A DNA stretch of 64,000 nucleotides. Source: Paracoccaceae bacterium. GTDB lineage: Bacteria; Pseudomonadota; Alphaproteobacteria; Rhodobacterales; Rhodobacteraceae. The translations under genes were made by a program, and so were the position numbers. The stretch covers positions 62,001-126,000 of the forward strand of contig JANSXS010000002.1 in assembly GCA_024742835.1 (NCBI GenBank), given 5' to 3'. The notes under the pieces are model-generated. The model saw nothing but the letters and a program-made list of their open reading frames with translations, made no database searches and was not told the origin of the DNA. This document shows, piece by piece, positions 9,378-17,960 of this stretch. The first letter of the stretch is position 1, and each line of letters starts with the position of its first letter.

Positions 9378-9399
9378 GTTGTCCTCTCTTCAGTTGTGG

Positions 9400-10089
9400 T
9401 CAAACGGATAGGAATTTCGAGACTTTCGCCTCGTCGATGCCCTCGCGCGGGCTGTCATGGACGAAGGTGCCGTTTTCCAGCACCACCACCCGGTCCGCCA
9501 CGTCGAGCGCAAAGGTCAGAACCTGTTCAGACACCACGATGGACAGGCCCTTTTCATCGCGGATACGGCGCAGGGTGCGCGCCATGTCGCGGATGATGGA
9601 TGGCTGGATGCCCTCGGTCGGCTCGTCCAGCAAAAGCACCTTGGGCTTGGAGGCCAGCGCGCGGGCGATGGCCAGCTGTTGCTGTTGGCCGCCCGAAAGG
9701 TTGCCGCCCCGGCGCGATTTCATCTCCAGCAGCACCGGGAACAGTTCGTAGATGTCCTGCGGCACGGTTTTTTCGCCGGTGGAGGTGAGGCCGGTTTCGA
9801 CGTTTTCCTGCACCGTCATGGATGAAAAGATCATTCGCCCCTGCGGCACGTAGGCGATGCCATTGGCGACGCGCTGATAGGGTTTGAGATCGGTCACTTC
9901 CTTGCCCGCGATGCTGACGGCACCGGCGGTGGTGGGCATGATCCCCATCAACGTTTTCATCAGCGTGGTCTTGCCCATGCCGTTGCGGCCCATGATGGCC
10001 ACGATCTCTCCGGGTTTGACCTCAAGATCGAGCCCGTGGAGCACCTCGCTCTGACCATAGGCAGAGCGCAGTTCCTTGACGTTCAACAT
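9400..10089 (-). CDS. urtE: Amide/urea ABC transporter ATPase, UrtE-like
   Basis: 229 residues, LivF class. Walker A GRNGMGKTT near residue 34, ABC signature LSGGQQQQLAIARAL near 134, Walker B VLLLDEPTEGIQPS. The combination with UrtD, and the order A-B-C-D-E, follows urea and short-chain-amide transporters rather than branched-chain amino acid ones. It hydrolyses ATP at the inner face of the membrane to drive import. It lies 11 bp after urtD and 22 bp before fmdA, so it is in the middle of one transcription unit. Confidence 0.9.
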   Translation of the reverse strand: MLNVKELRSAYGQSEVLHGLDLEVKPGEIVAIMGRNGMGKTTLMKTLMGIMPTTAGAVSIAGKEVTDLKPYQRVANGIAYVPQGRMIFSSMTVQENVETGLTSTGEKTVPQDIYELFPVLLEMKSRRGGNLSGGQQQQLAIARALASKPKVLLLDEPTEGIQPSIIRDMARTLRRIRDEKGLSIVVSEQVLTFALDVADRVVVLENGTFVHDSPREGIDEAKVSKFLSV

Positions 10090-10100
10090 CCGCTTTCCTT

Positions 10101-10853
10101 TCAGTGTCCCAGATAGACTTCGACGACCTTGGGGTCGTTCTGGACATGCTCCATCGAGCCTTCCGACAGCACCTGCCCCTGATGCAGCACGGTCACGCGT
10201 GTGGCGATGTCGGCGACAAAGCCCATGTCATGCTCGATCACGATCACCGATCTGTCCGCAACGATCCGTCGAAGCAGTTCGGCGGTCTTCTTGCGCTCGG
10301 CCACAGACATGCCTGCGACGGGCTCGTCCAGCATCAAAAGCTCGGGGTCCTGAATGAGCAGCATCCCGATCTCCAGCCACTGTTTCTGCCCGTGGCTGAG
10401 AAACGCGGCCTTTTGCGTAAGCATGTCGCTGAGAAAGATCATCTCGGCGATCTCCTCGATCCGCTGGCGCACCGCCTGATCCCGCTTGAAGAACAGCGCG
10501 CCGAACACGCTGTGCCCCTTTGGATAGCTCAGTTCGAGATTGGCGAAGACGGTCAGATCCTCGTAGACCGAGGGTGTCTGGAACTTGCGGCCCACCCCGG
10601 CATGGACAATCTGATCCTCGCGCATTTTCAGCAGATCCTTGCCCTTGAAGGATATCGCCCCGGAGGTCGCCCGCGTGCGCCCGCAGATCAGGTCGAGCAC
10701 GGTTGTCTTGCCCGCCCCGTTGGGGCCGATGATGACGCGGCATTCATTTGGCTCGACATAAAAGCTCAGGTCGTTGACCGCCTTGAACCCGTCGAAGGAC
10801 ACGGTCAGCCCCTCGACCATCAGCACGAAGTTCTTGTTGGTATGGTCCAGCAT
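10101..10853 (-). CDS. urtD: Amide/urea ABC transporter ATPase, UrtD-like
   Basis: 250 residues, LivG class. Walker A GPNGAGKTT, signature variant LSHGQKQWLEIGMLL and Walker B LLMLDEPVAGMS are visible. The signature with His-Gly-Gln instead of Gly-Gly-Gln is characteristic of UrtD-type subunits. It forms the ATPase heterodimer with UrtE. Only 8 bp separate it from urtC. Confidence 0.9.
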   Translation of the reverse strand: MLDHTNKNFVLMVEGLTVSFDGFKAVNDLSFYVEPNECRVIIGPNGAGKTTVLDLICGRTRATSGAISFKGKDLLKMREDQIVHAGVGRKFQTPSVYEDLTVFANLELSYPKGHSVFGALFFKRDQAVRQRIEEIAEMIFLSDMLTQKAAFLSHGQKQWLEIGMLLIQDPELLMLDEPVAGMSVAERKKTAELLRRIVADRSVIVIEHDMGFVADIATRVTVLHQGQVLSEGSMEHVQNDPKVVEVYLGH

Positions 10854-10861
10854 GGCTTACC

Positions 10862-12004
10862 TCATTCCGCGGGGGTTTTTTCGGCCGCGGGCGCGGCGGG
10901 TTGCTTGGCGCTGCCGGGCCAGAGCTTTAGCAGGCGCGGCTCGATATGCTGTGCCCAGACACCGGCAAGACCGTTGGGGAATGCCATGACCACCGCGATG
11001 AACAGCGCGCCCAGGCCGAACAGCCACAATTCGGGGAAGCTTTCGGAAAAGGTCGTCTTGGCCCAGTTTACCACAAGCGCGCCGTAAACCGCGCCGATGA
11101 TCGACAGCCGCCCGCCAACCGCACAGAAGATCACCATCTCGATGGACGGCACGATGCCGATCAGCGTGGGCGACATGAACCCGACCTGAAGGGTGAACAT
11201 GGCCCCGCCGATCCCGGCAAAACCTGCGCCCAGACAGAAGATGAAGATCTTGAACTTGGCCACGTCATAGCCGGAAAAGCGCACCCGGTCGGGCTGGTCG
11301 CGCATGGCGATCAGCAGCCGGCCCAGCTTGGACCTGCGCACGAACTGCGCGACCATGAGCACGACAAAAAGCAGGGCCCCGTTGACGAAATAGAGCGTCG
11401 TCTTGGCCTCTTCCGTGCGGATGTCCCAGCCAAACAGAGTGCGCAGGTCGGTGATGCCGTTGACGCCCCCTGTAAAGCCTTGCTGCCCGATGATCAGGAT
11501 GGTGAGGATGGCCACCACCGCCTGTGTGATGATCGCGAAATAGACCCCGCTGACGCGACGGGTGAACATCGCAAATCCGATGACAAAGGCGAACATCACC
11601 GGCACCGCCACCACCGCCAGCAGAGTGAGAGGCAGCGAGTAGAACGGCTCCCACCACCAGGGCAGGGCAGTGAGCTGGTTCCAGTCCATGAAATCGGGAA
11701 TACCCGGCGTCGATTGGATGGAAGTGTTTTCCGGGGTGGACGCCTCCAGCTTGAGGAACATGGCCATGCAATACCCCCCCAGCCCGAAGAAGATTCCCTG
11801 ACCAAGGCTGAGGATCCCGCCCGCCCCCCAGCACAGCACCAGACCGACCGCGACAAACGCATAGGTCAGGTATTTGCCGAACAGGTTGAGGCGGAAGGAG
11901 TCGAGCACCGCCGGGAGAAGAAGGAAGATGACCGCCGCCAGAATGGCGTACCCGATCACGTCGCGTCGGGTGAGAAAGGGGTGTTTGATCTGTTTGCTTT
12001 GCAT
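10862..12004 (-). CDS. urtC: Amide/urea ABC transporter permease, UrtC-like
   Basis: 380 residues, LivM-type inner-membrane permease with about ten hydrophobic helices, beginning at DVIGYAILAAVIFLLLPAV. The extracytoplasmic stretch FMDWNQLTALPWWWEPF is typical of UrtC and absent from LivM. The C-terminus is Ala/Pro-rich and cytoplasmic. It lies 13 bp after urtB and pairs with it to form the channel. Confidence 0.9.
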   Translation of the reverse strand: MQSKQIKHPFLTRRDVIGYAILAAVIFLLLPAVLDSFRLNLFGKYLTYAFVAVGLVLCWGAGGILSLGQGIFFGLGGYCMAMFLKLEASTPENTSIQSTPGIPDFMDWNQLTALPWWWEPFYSLPLTLLAVVAVPVMFAFVIGFAMFTRRVSGVYFAIITQAVVAILTILIIGQQGFTGGVNGITDLRTLFGWDIRTEEAKTTLYFVNGALLFVVLMVAQFVRRSKLGRLLIAMRDQPDRVRFSGYDVAKFKIFIFCLGAGFAGIGGAMFTLQVGFMSPTLIGIVPSIEMVIFCAVGGRLSIIGAVYGALVVNWAKTTFSESFPELWLFGLGALFIAVVMAFPNGLAGVWAQHIEPRLLKLWPGSAKQPAAPAAEKTPAE

Positions 12005-12017
12005 CGTTGCCTCCGGC

Positions 12018-12944
12018 TTACTTGCGCAGCTTCAGGGTGAAGAGACCCTGTGGGCGGAGCATCAGGATGCCGACCACTGTCAGCAGGGTAAGAACCTTCG
12101 CCATCGAGCCGGACAGGAAGAATTCCATGATCGACTGTGCCTGGCTGATGGAAAACGCGCTTGCGATGGTGCCCAACAGGCTTCCCGCGCCGCCGAAGAC
12201 GACCACAAGGAACGTGTCCACAATGTAAAGCTGGCCCGCTGTCGGCCCGGTGGAACCGATCATGGTAAAGGCCGACCCGGCCACGCCCGCGACGCCGCAA
12301 CCGATGGCAAAGGTCATCCGGTCGGTCCAGGCGGTGTTGATGCCCACGGCATCGGCCATCTGGCGGTTGTTGTTGATCGCGCGCACCTGTTTGCCCCAGC
12401 CGGAGCGGTACATCATCACGTAGACGCCTATGGAAATGCTTAACGCCAGAACCATGACAAAGATGCCGTTTATGGGCACCTCGATCAGGTCTGTGATCGG
12501 CAACGATCCCATCATCCAGTCGGGTATAGACACGCCGACTTCGCGCGCGCCGAAAACCGTCCTGTAGGTCTGTTGCAGGATAAGGCTAAGACCCCATGTC
12601 GCCAGAAGCGTGTCGAGCGGCCGTTTATAAAGATGGCGTATGAGCGCCCATTCCACCAGCATCCCCAACGCGCCCGACGCAAAGAATGCAAAGAACATCG
12701 CCACAAAGAAATACATACCGAAAAGCGCGGGCATGTAATCGGCGAAAAGGTTCGACAGAAGGTAGGTGACATAGGCCCCAAGGATCATGAACTCGCCATG
12801 GGCCATGTTGATCACGCCCATCTGGCCAAAAATGATCGCAAGGCCAAGCGCCATAAGGACGAAGACCGAGAACAATATCAGACCGCTGAATCCCTGCATG
12901 GCAAAGATCGCGGTCAACTCGCTCATGGAATAATCTGAGAACAT
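12018..12944 (-). CDS. urtB: Amide/urea ABC transporter permease, UrtB-like
   Basis: 308 residues, LivH-type permease with about eight membrane segments. Segments GQMGVINMAHGEFMILGAY and RAINNNRQMADAVGIN are the conserved LivH/UrtB loops. ATG 12944 was chosen because GGAAGA lies upstream; the inner ATG at 12926 has no ribosome binding site. Unlike the other genes of the operon it is separated from its upstream neighbour urtA by 136 bp containing two strong hairpins. Confidence 0.9.
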   Translation of the reverse strand: MFSDYSMSELTAIFAMQGFSGLILFSVFVLMALGLAIIFGQMGVINMAHGEFMILGAYVTYLLSNLFADYMPALFGMYFFVAMFFAFFASGALGMLVEWALIRHLYKRPLDTLLATWGLSLILQQTYRTVFGAREVGVSIPDWMMGSLPITDLIEVPINGIFVMVLALSISIGVYVMMYRSGWGKQVRAINNNRQMADAVGINTAWTDRMTFAIGCGVAGVAGSAFTMIGSTGPTAGQLYIVDTFLVVVFGGAGSLLGTIASAFSISQAQSIMEFFLSGSMAKVLTLLTVVGILMLRPQGLFTLKLRK

Positions 12945-12991
12945 GGGATGTCTTCCGTTTGTGGGAGCAGCGGGGAAGGGACAGCAGAGCC

Positions 12992-13068
12992 TGCGCCGCG
13001 CGTAAGATGGACGCGGCGCAGGATGTGGGGGCATGTGTCTTCGGCGCGGTCACGCAAACGCGCCGAAG
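12992..13068 (-). promoter_or_regulatory. Two tandem hairpins between urtA and urtB
   Basis: Hairpin 1 (nearest urtA): CTTCGGCGCG (13039-13048) with CGCGCCGAAG (13059-13068), 10 perfect pairs. Hairpin 2: TGCGCCGCG (12992-13000) with CGCGGCGCA (13012-13020), 9 perfect pairs. Neither is followed by a T-run on the minus strand, so they look less like intrinsic terminators than like RNA stabilising or processing elements. Such elements often raise binding-protein mRNA relative to permease mRNA. Confidence 0.65.
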
Positions 13069-13080
13069 GGGAGACAGCCC

Positions 13081-14355
13081 TTACTGGTAGCCTTCGGGGA
13101 AGGGATCGGGCTCGACGAGATCGGCGGTCTCGAATACCACCTCGTACTGACCATCCAATTGGGCGCGGCCCACGCGGGTCTTGGACCAAAGGTGATGGTT
13201 CTCGTGGACCTTTACGTAACCCTCGGGTGCCGATGTCAGTTCGATGCCGGGGCTGGCTTCGCGGACCTTGTCCACGTCAAATGACCCGGCCTTTTCCACG
13301 GCGGCCTTCCACAACCACGGGCCTAGATAGGCGGCCTGCGTCACGTCGCCGATCACGATGTCGTCGCCCCACATTTCCTTGAATGCCTTGACGAACTCGA
13401 CGTTGTTCTCGTTTTCCAGGCTCTGGAAATACTTCATGCAGGCATAAGAGCCTTCGATGTTCTCGCCCCCGATTCCGCGGATCTCGTCCTCGGTCACGGA
13501 AATGGTCAGAACGATCGGGCTTTCCTCTGCCGGGTCGATGCCCGCCGCCTTGAGCTGCTTGTAGAAGGCCACGTTGGAGCCGCCGACGACGATGGCGTAG
13601 ATCACGTCGGGCTTGCGCAGGCGGATCTTGTTGATGACCGAGTTGAACTGCGTATGGCCGAGCGGGTAATATTCCTCGCCCACGACCTTGCAGCCTTCCA
13701 TGAAGTTCTCGATGTGCTTGCGCGCGATCTTGTTGGAGGTGCGCGGCCAGATATAGTCCGACCCAAGCAGGTAGAAGGATTTCGCGCCCTTGGTCTGGTT
13801 GACCCAGTCAAGGCCCGCGATGATCTGCTGCGTGGCTTCCTGGCCGGTGTAGATTACGTTCGGGCTTTGCTCCAGTCCCTCGTAGAAGGTGGGATAGTAA
13901 AGGAAGCCGTTATGCTGCTCGAAGACCGGCAGCACGGCCTTGCGGCTGGCGGATGTCCAGCAGCCCATGACGGATGCTACCTTGTCCTGCACCAGAAGTT
14001 TGCGGGCCTTTTCGGCGAATGTCGGCCAGTCCGACGCGCCGTCTTCCTGGATATATTCGATCTTGCGGCCAAGGATACCACCCTGCGCGTTGATCTGCTC
14101 GATGGCCAGCTTCTCGGCCTGTACGGAGCCTGTTTCCGAAATCGCCATCGTGCCGGTGACGGAATGCAGGATGCCGCAGGTCACGGTCGTGTCGGTAACG
14201 GCGAGGCCGGTGGTGTTCACGGCGTCGGTCGGGAAATCCTCGGCGCGCAGCATCTTGGGCGTGAACAGCGACGCCGAAAGCGCGGCACCGCCGGCCAGAA
14301 CGGCGCGACGGCTGAGTGTGTGGTCGATTCCGGGGGATTTTTTCTTGTCGGACAT
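13081..14355 (-). CDS. urtA: Amide/urea ABC transporter substrate-binding protein, UrtA-like
   Basis: 424 residues, periplasmic binding protein. The N-terminus carries a twin-arginine-like signal (LSRRAVLAGGAALSAS, cleavage probably after MLRA), suggesting export in folded form. The mature part matches UrtA/FmdD/AmiC-type proteins: CGILHSVTGTMAISE, AIEQINAQGGILGRKIEY, ASVMGCWTSASRKAVLPV, NGFLYYPTFYEGLEQSPN. It is the first gene of the seven-gene operon ending in fmdA-fmdB, so formamide or another short-chain amide is the likely ligand, with urea as alternative. The promoter lies in the 263-bp divergent region shared with the kinase gene. Confidence 0.9.
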   Translation of the reverse strand: MSDKKKSPGIDHTLSRRAVLAGGAALSASLFTPKMLRAEDFPTDAVNTTGLAVTDTTVTCGILHSVTGTMAISETGSVQAEKLAIEQINAQGGILGRKIEYIQEDGASDWPTFAEKARKLLVQDKVASVMGCWTSASRKAVLPVFEQHNGFLYYPTFYEGLEQSPNVIYTGQEATQQIIAGLDWVNQTKGAKSFYLLGSDYIWPRTSNKIARKHIENFMEGCKVVGEEYYPLGHTQFNSVINKIRLRKPDVIYAIVVGGSNVAFYKQLKAAGIDPAEESPIVLTISVTEDEIRGIGGENIEGSYACMKYFQSLENENNVEFVKAFKEMWGDDIVIGDVTQAAYLGPWLWKAAVEKAGSFDVDKVREASPGIELTSAPEGYVKVHENHHLWSKTRVGRAQLDGQYEVVFETADLVEPDPFPEGYQ

Positions 14356-14437
14356 GATGCCTCCTTGTCAGTGCAGATGTCGGTGAGACGGGACGAATGC
14401 GTCTGGAAGGAAGCTGACAGGAAATGCTGCAATGCAG

Positions 14438-14457
14438 TATACGTCGAATGACGTATA
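14438..14457. promoter_or_regulatory. Perfect dyad in the divergent urtA/kinase promoter region
   Basis: TATACGTC (14438-14445) and GACGTATA (14450-14457) form an 8+8 bp inverted repeat around GAAT. A second small dyad, CTGCA-A-TGCAG, lies directly to its left (14427-14437). The size and spacing suit a dimeric NarL/FixJ-type activator, and a regulator of that type is encoded at 17950. The site is 83 bp upstream of the urtA start codon. Inference from position; no binding is shown. Confidence 0.6.
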
Positions 14458-14618
14458 GGTTTAGGCGTTTTTACCCGGCACAATACAGGCTACGGATATT
14501 ACGAGAGGTTGCGCGCACAGGGTTGTGCGTCAGCCATGTGTCGGGGTGTTACGGACTGCGCGCAGGCCACAGGGGATGTCATGGGACATGGCCAAACGCC
14601 TGCAAAACTGGATTATCT

Positions 14619-17600
14619 ATGGCCATATCTTTTAGCGCCACGGGCGCACGGCGGAAATACAATCGCTGGGTCGCCAATGAAACAATGGAGGATTTCGCCC
14701 TCCGCTACACCGCGCGGCGCGCCCGCAGGTGGAGCTATGCCCGCGTGGCCAACACGGCACTTGGTACCATCTCTTTTCTGGCGCTGGAGGCGATCGGCGG
14801 CGCGCTGACCCTGATCTACGGGTTCGACGCGGCGATCATCGCGATCATGCTGGCGGGTCTGATCCTGTTCCTGACTTGCCTGCCGATCAGCTACTATGGC
14901 GCACGCTATGGCGTGGATATCGACCTGCTGACGCGCGGCGCGGGCTTTGGCTATATCGGCTCGACGATCAGCTCGCTTATCTATGCCACCTTTACCTTCA
15001 TCTTCTTCGCGCTGGAGGCCGCGATCCTGGCCTTCGCGCTGGAATTTTGTTTCGGCGTGCCGTTGGGGCTGGGGTATCTGCTGTCTTCGATGGTGGTCAT
15101 CCCCTTGGTGGTGAACGGATTTTCCAAAATCTCGACGTTCCAGACATGGACACAGCCCTTTTGGGTGGTGCTGCATATCCTGCCCTTTGCACTTTTGGCC
15201 TATTCCGGCGTCGATCTGAGCGACTGGACCGGGTTCACCGGCGAGCGCGGCGCGGACGGGCCCACGGTCCTGATGATCGGCGCGGCGATGGGGGTGGTGC
15301 TGTCGCTGATCGCGCAGATCGGGGAGCAGGTGGATTTCTTGCGCTTTCTGCGCGAGCCCAAGACGCCCGCAGAACGCCGCCGCTGGTGGATCGCGCTTTT
15401 GGCGGCGGGGCCGGGCTGGACGGTACTGGGGGTGATCAAGATGCTGGCGGGGTCTTTCCTGTTCACGCTGGCGATCAGCGCCTCGGTGCCGCCACGCGAT
15501 GCAACCGACCCGACCAGAATGTATTTCACCGCCTTCGATCAGGTCATTTCGGTGCCGTTTCTGGCACTGGCGCTGACGGGCGCGTTCGTGATCCTGTCGC
15601 AGCTCAAGATCAATGTGACCAATGCCTATGCCGGGTCCATCGCGTGGTCCAACTTCTTTTCCCGGCTGACTCATTCCCATCCCGGACGGGTGATCTGGCT
15701 GATATTCAACGTGTCCATCGCGCTGATGCTGATGGAACTGGGTGTCTTTCATGTCATTGAATCGATCCTAGGTCTGTATTCCCATGTCGCGCTTGCGTGG
15801 ATCGGGGCGCTGACCGCCGATCTGGTCGTCAACAAGCCCCTTGGTCTTAGCCCCAAGGGGATCGAGTTTCGCCGCGCGCATCTGTACGACATAAACCCGG
15901 TGGGCACGGGTGCGATGCTGGCCGCCGTGCTGGTGTCGATCGTTGTTTTGGCTGGCGGGCTGGGAGAGACGTTGCAACCCATCTCGGCCCTGATCGCGTT
16001 GGCCACCGCCTTTGTCGTGGCACCGGTCATTGCTTGGGCCACAGGGGGCAAATATTACATTGCGCGCCCGGTACCTGCTCCCGCGCCGACCCGGCCCGAA
16101 GGTACGCAAACCTGCTGCGTGTGCGAATACCGCTTCGATCCAGAGGACATGACCGATTGCCCGTTCTATGCCGGGCCGATCTGTTCGCTGTGCTGCACGC
16201 TGGACGCGTCCTGCCGGGACAGTTGCAAACCCCATGCGACGCTTGGCGCGATGGGAACGGCGACGCTGCGCCGCATCTTGCCGGAACGGGCGTTCGACGT
16301 GTTGACGTCCCGGCTGGCGGTCTTTTTCATCGTTACCACGGTTCCCAGTTCGATTATCGCGGGAATCTTGATCCTGATCCGCGCCAAGGCGCAAAGCGCG
16401 CAGTTCGATGCAGTGCTGACGATCATTTTCTGCACCGTGCTCGTTGTTACCGGGATTGTCGTCTGGACCTTCATCCTGATCCGCGAAAGCCATCACAAGG
16501 CCCGCGATGAGGCAGAGGTCCAAACCCAACGCCTGTTGCGCGAGATACGCGCGCATGAACGCACCGATGCCGAACTGCAAGCCGCCAAGGAAAAGGCCGA
16601 GGCCGCCAATCTGGCCAAGACCCGTTACATGGCCGGGATCAGCCACGAATTGCGCACGCCTCTGAACGCGATCTACGGCTATGCGCAACTGATGGAGCAG
16701 GACCGCGAGATGCCCACCGGGCGGCGCGAGGCCGTGTTGGCGATCCGGCGTGGATCAGAGCATCTGGCGGCGCTGATCGAGAACCTGCTCGACATCTCCA
16801 AGATCGAGGCCGGGCGGCTGGAAATCCACCGCGACCGCATCAACCTGCCCGCGCTTTTGCGGCAGATCGCAGCGGTGTTTCAGCGTCAGGCGCGCGAAAA
16901 GGGGCTGGATTTCGGGATTCAGACCACGGGCAACCCGCCGGAATGGATCGAGTTCGATGAAAAACGCCTGCGGCAGATCATCATCAACCTTTTGTCCAAT
17001 GCCATCAACTACACCCCATCGGGCACGGTCACGCTTCATCTGCATTACCGCAACGAGGTGGCCCTGATCGAGGTTACGGATACCGGCATCGGCATTGGCG
17101 ACGACAATATCGACCGGATCTGGAAACCATTTGAACGCTTCGCCAAGAAAACATCCGCAGGCTCGGGGCTGGGGCTGACGATCACGCGGCTGCTGGTGGA
17201 GATCCTTGGCGGCGAGATCACCGTCGACAGCGTGGAGGGCGAGGGCACGACCTTTTCGGTGCGGCTGATGTTGCCTTCGGTGCGCGACAGCGCGATTCCA
17301 AGCGCGGCTTGGGGAATGCGCGACCGGATCAACGCAATCGGCTATCCGGGGCCGCGCAAAACCATCATGGTGGTGGATGACGACCCCGACCACCTGCGCC
17401 TTTTGGAAACCGCGCTGCGTCCGCTGGGATTTCTGGTGCAGACCCACGACAATGCCGAAGACGCGCTGGCCGCACTGGATGATCTGCGCCCGGATCTTTT
17501 TGTTCTGGATATAGACATGCCGGGAATGTCGGGATGGGAAATGGCCGAGGCGCTGCGGGGCAGGGCGGATCATCGCGCCACCCCGATCATGATGGTCACG

Positions 17601-17960
17601 GCCCATGCGCTTGAGGCGCGATTGCCCAACGCCCGCGATCAGCTTTTCGATGCGTTCATCGTCAAACCCTATTCGCTCAGTGATGTTCTGGCGCGCATGG
17701 CGGGTCTGCTCAAGATCGCGCTGATCACCGAGGAAACACCCGCAGCTTCTGGCCCGCAAATCCCCGTCGATGTGCTGGCCCGGCTTGCCCGGCTGGCGGA
17801 TATCGGCCATGCCGCCGGTCTGTCGCGCGAGCTTGACGCGCTGGTCGCCGAAGGCGGGATGGCGGTGTCGGATCTGGCACCTTTGCGCGCTCGTCTGGCG
17901 GATTTCGACCTGCCGGGTGTGACGCGCCTGCTCAAGGAGATGATGCAAGATGCCGCATGA
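14619..17960 (+). CDS. Hybrid histidine kinase with an NCS1-permease-like sensor domain
   Basis: 1113 residues. Residues about 15-490 form a polytopic NCS1 (purine/cytosine/hydantoin permease) domain starting NRWVANETMEDFALRY. Residues about 498-538 form a Cys-rich insert (TCCVCEYRFDPEDM, then CSLCCTLDASCRDSCKPH), probably metal-binding. Two more helices and a short coiled coil lead to HisKA (ISHELRTPLNAIYGY, His676), HATPase (LLSNAINYTPSG, DTGIGIG, GSGLGLTI) and a REC domain with Asp964 (VLDIDMPGMSG). The tail of about 60 residues is helical. ATG 14619 starts at the usual NCS1 N-terminus but lacks a good ribosome binding site; the frame is open back to 14424. Divergent from the amide transporter and overlapping its response regulator by 11 nt, it probably senses the transported amide. 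Confidence 0.88.
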   Translation: MAISFSATGARRKYNRWVANETMEDFALRYTARRARRWSYARVANTALGTISFLALEAIGGALTLIYGFDAAIIAIMLAGLILFLTCLPISYYGARYGVDIDLLTRGAGFGYIGSTISSLIYATFTFIFFALEAAILAFALEFCFGVPLGLGYLLSSMVVIPLVVNGFSKISTFQTWTQPFWVVLHILPFALLAYSGVDLSDWTGFTGERGADGPTVLMIGAAMGVVLSLIAQIGEQVDFLRFLREPKTPAERRRWWIALLAAGPGWTVLGVIKMLAGSFLFTLAISASVPPRDATDPTRMYFTAFDQVISVPFLALALTGAFVILSQLKINVTNAYAGSIAWSNFFSRLTHSHPGRVIWLIFNVSIALMLMELGVFHVIESILGLYSHVALAWIGALTADLVVNKPLGLSPKGIEFRRAHLYDINPVGTGAMLAAVLVSIVVLAGGLGETLQPISALIALATAFVVAPVIAWATGGKYYIARPVPAPAPTRPEGTQTCCVCEYRFDPEDMTDCPFYAGPICSLCCTLDASCRDSCKPHATLGAMGTATLRRILPERAFDVLTSRLAVFFIVTTVPSSIIAGILILIRAKAQSAQFDAVLTIIFCTVLVVTGIVVWTFILIRESHHKARDEAEVQTQRLLREIRAHERTDAELQAAKEKAEAANLAKTRYMAGISHELRTPLNAIYGYAQLMEQDREMPTGRREAVLAIRRGSEHLAALIENLLDISKIEAGRLEIHRDRINLPALLRQIAAVFQRQAREKGLDFGIQTTGNPPEWIEFDEKRLRQIIINLLSNAINYTPSGTVTLHLHYRNEVALIEVTDTGIGIGDDNIDRIWKPFERFAKKTSAGSGLGLTITRLLVEILGGEITVDSVEGEGTTFSVRLMLPSVRDSAIPSAAWGMRDRINAIGYPGPRKTIMVVDDDPDHLRLLETALRPLGFLVQTHDNAEDALAALDDLRPDLFVLDIDMPGMSGWEMAEALRGRADHRATPIMMVTAHALEARLPNARDQLFDAFIVKPYSLSDVLARMAGLLKIALITEETPAASGPQIPVDVLARLARLADIGHAAGLSRELDALVAEGGMAVSDLAPLRARLADFDLPGVTRLLKEMMQDAA

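Noticed and set aside
9400-14355. Annotation of the ABC genes as a branched-chain amino acid (Liv) transporter
   Set aside because: UrtD-type signature, UrtC-specific loop, UrtA-type binding protein and linkage to formamidase favour the urea/amide class.
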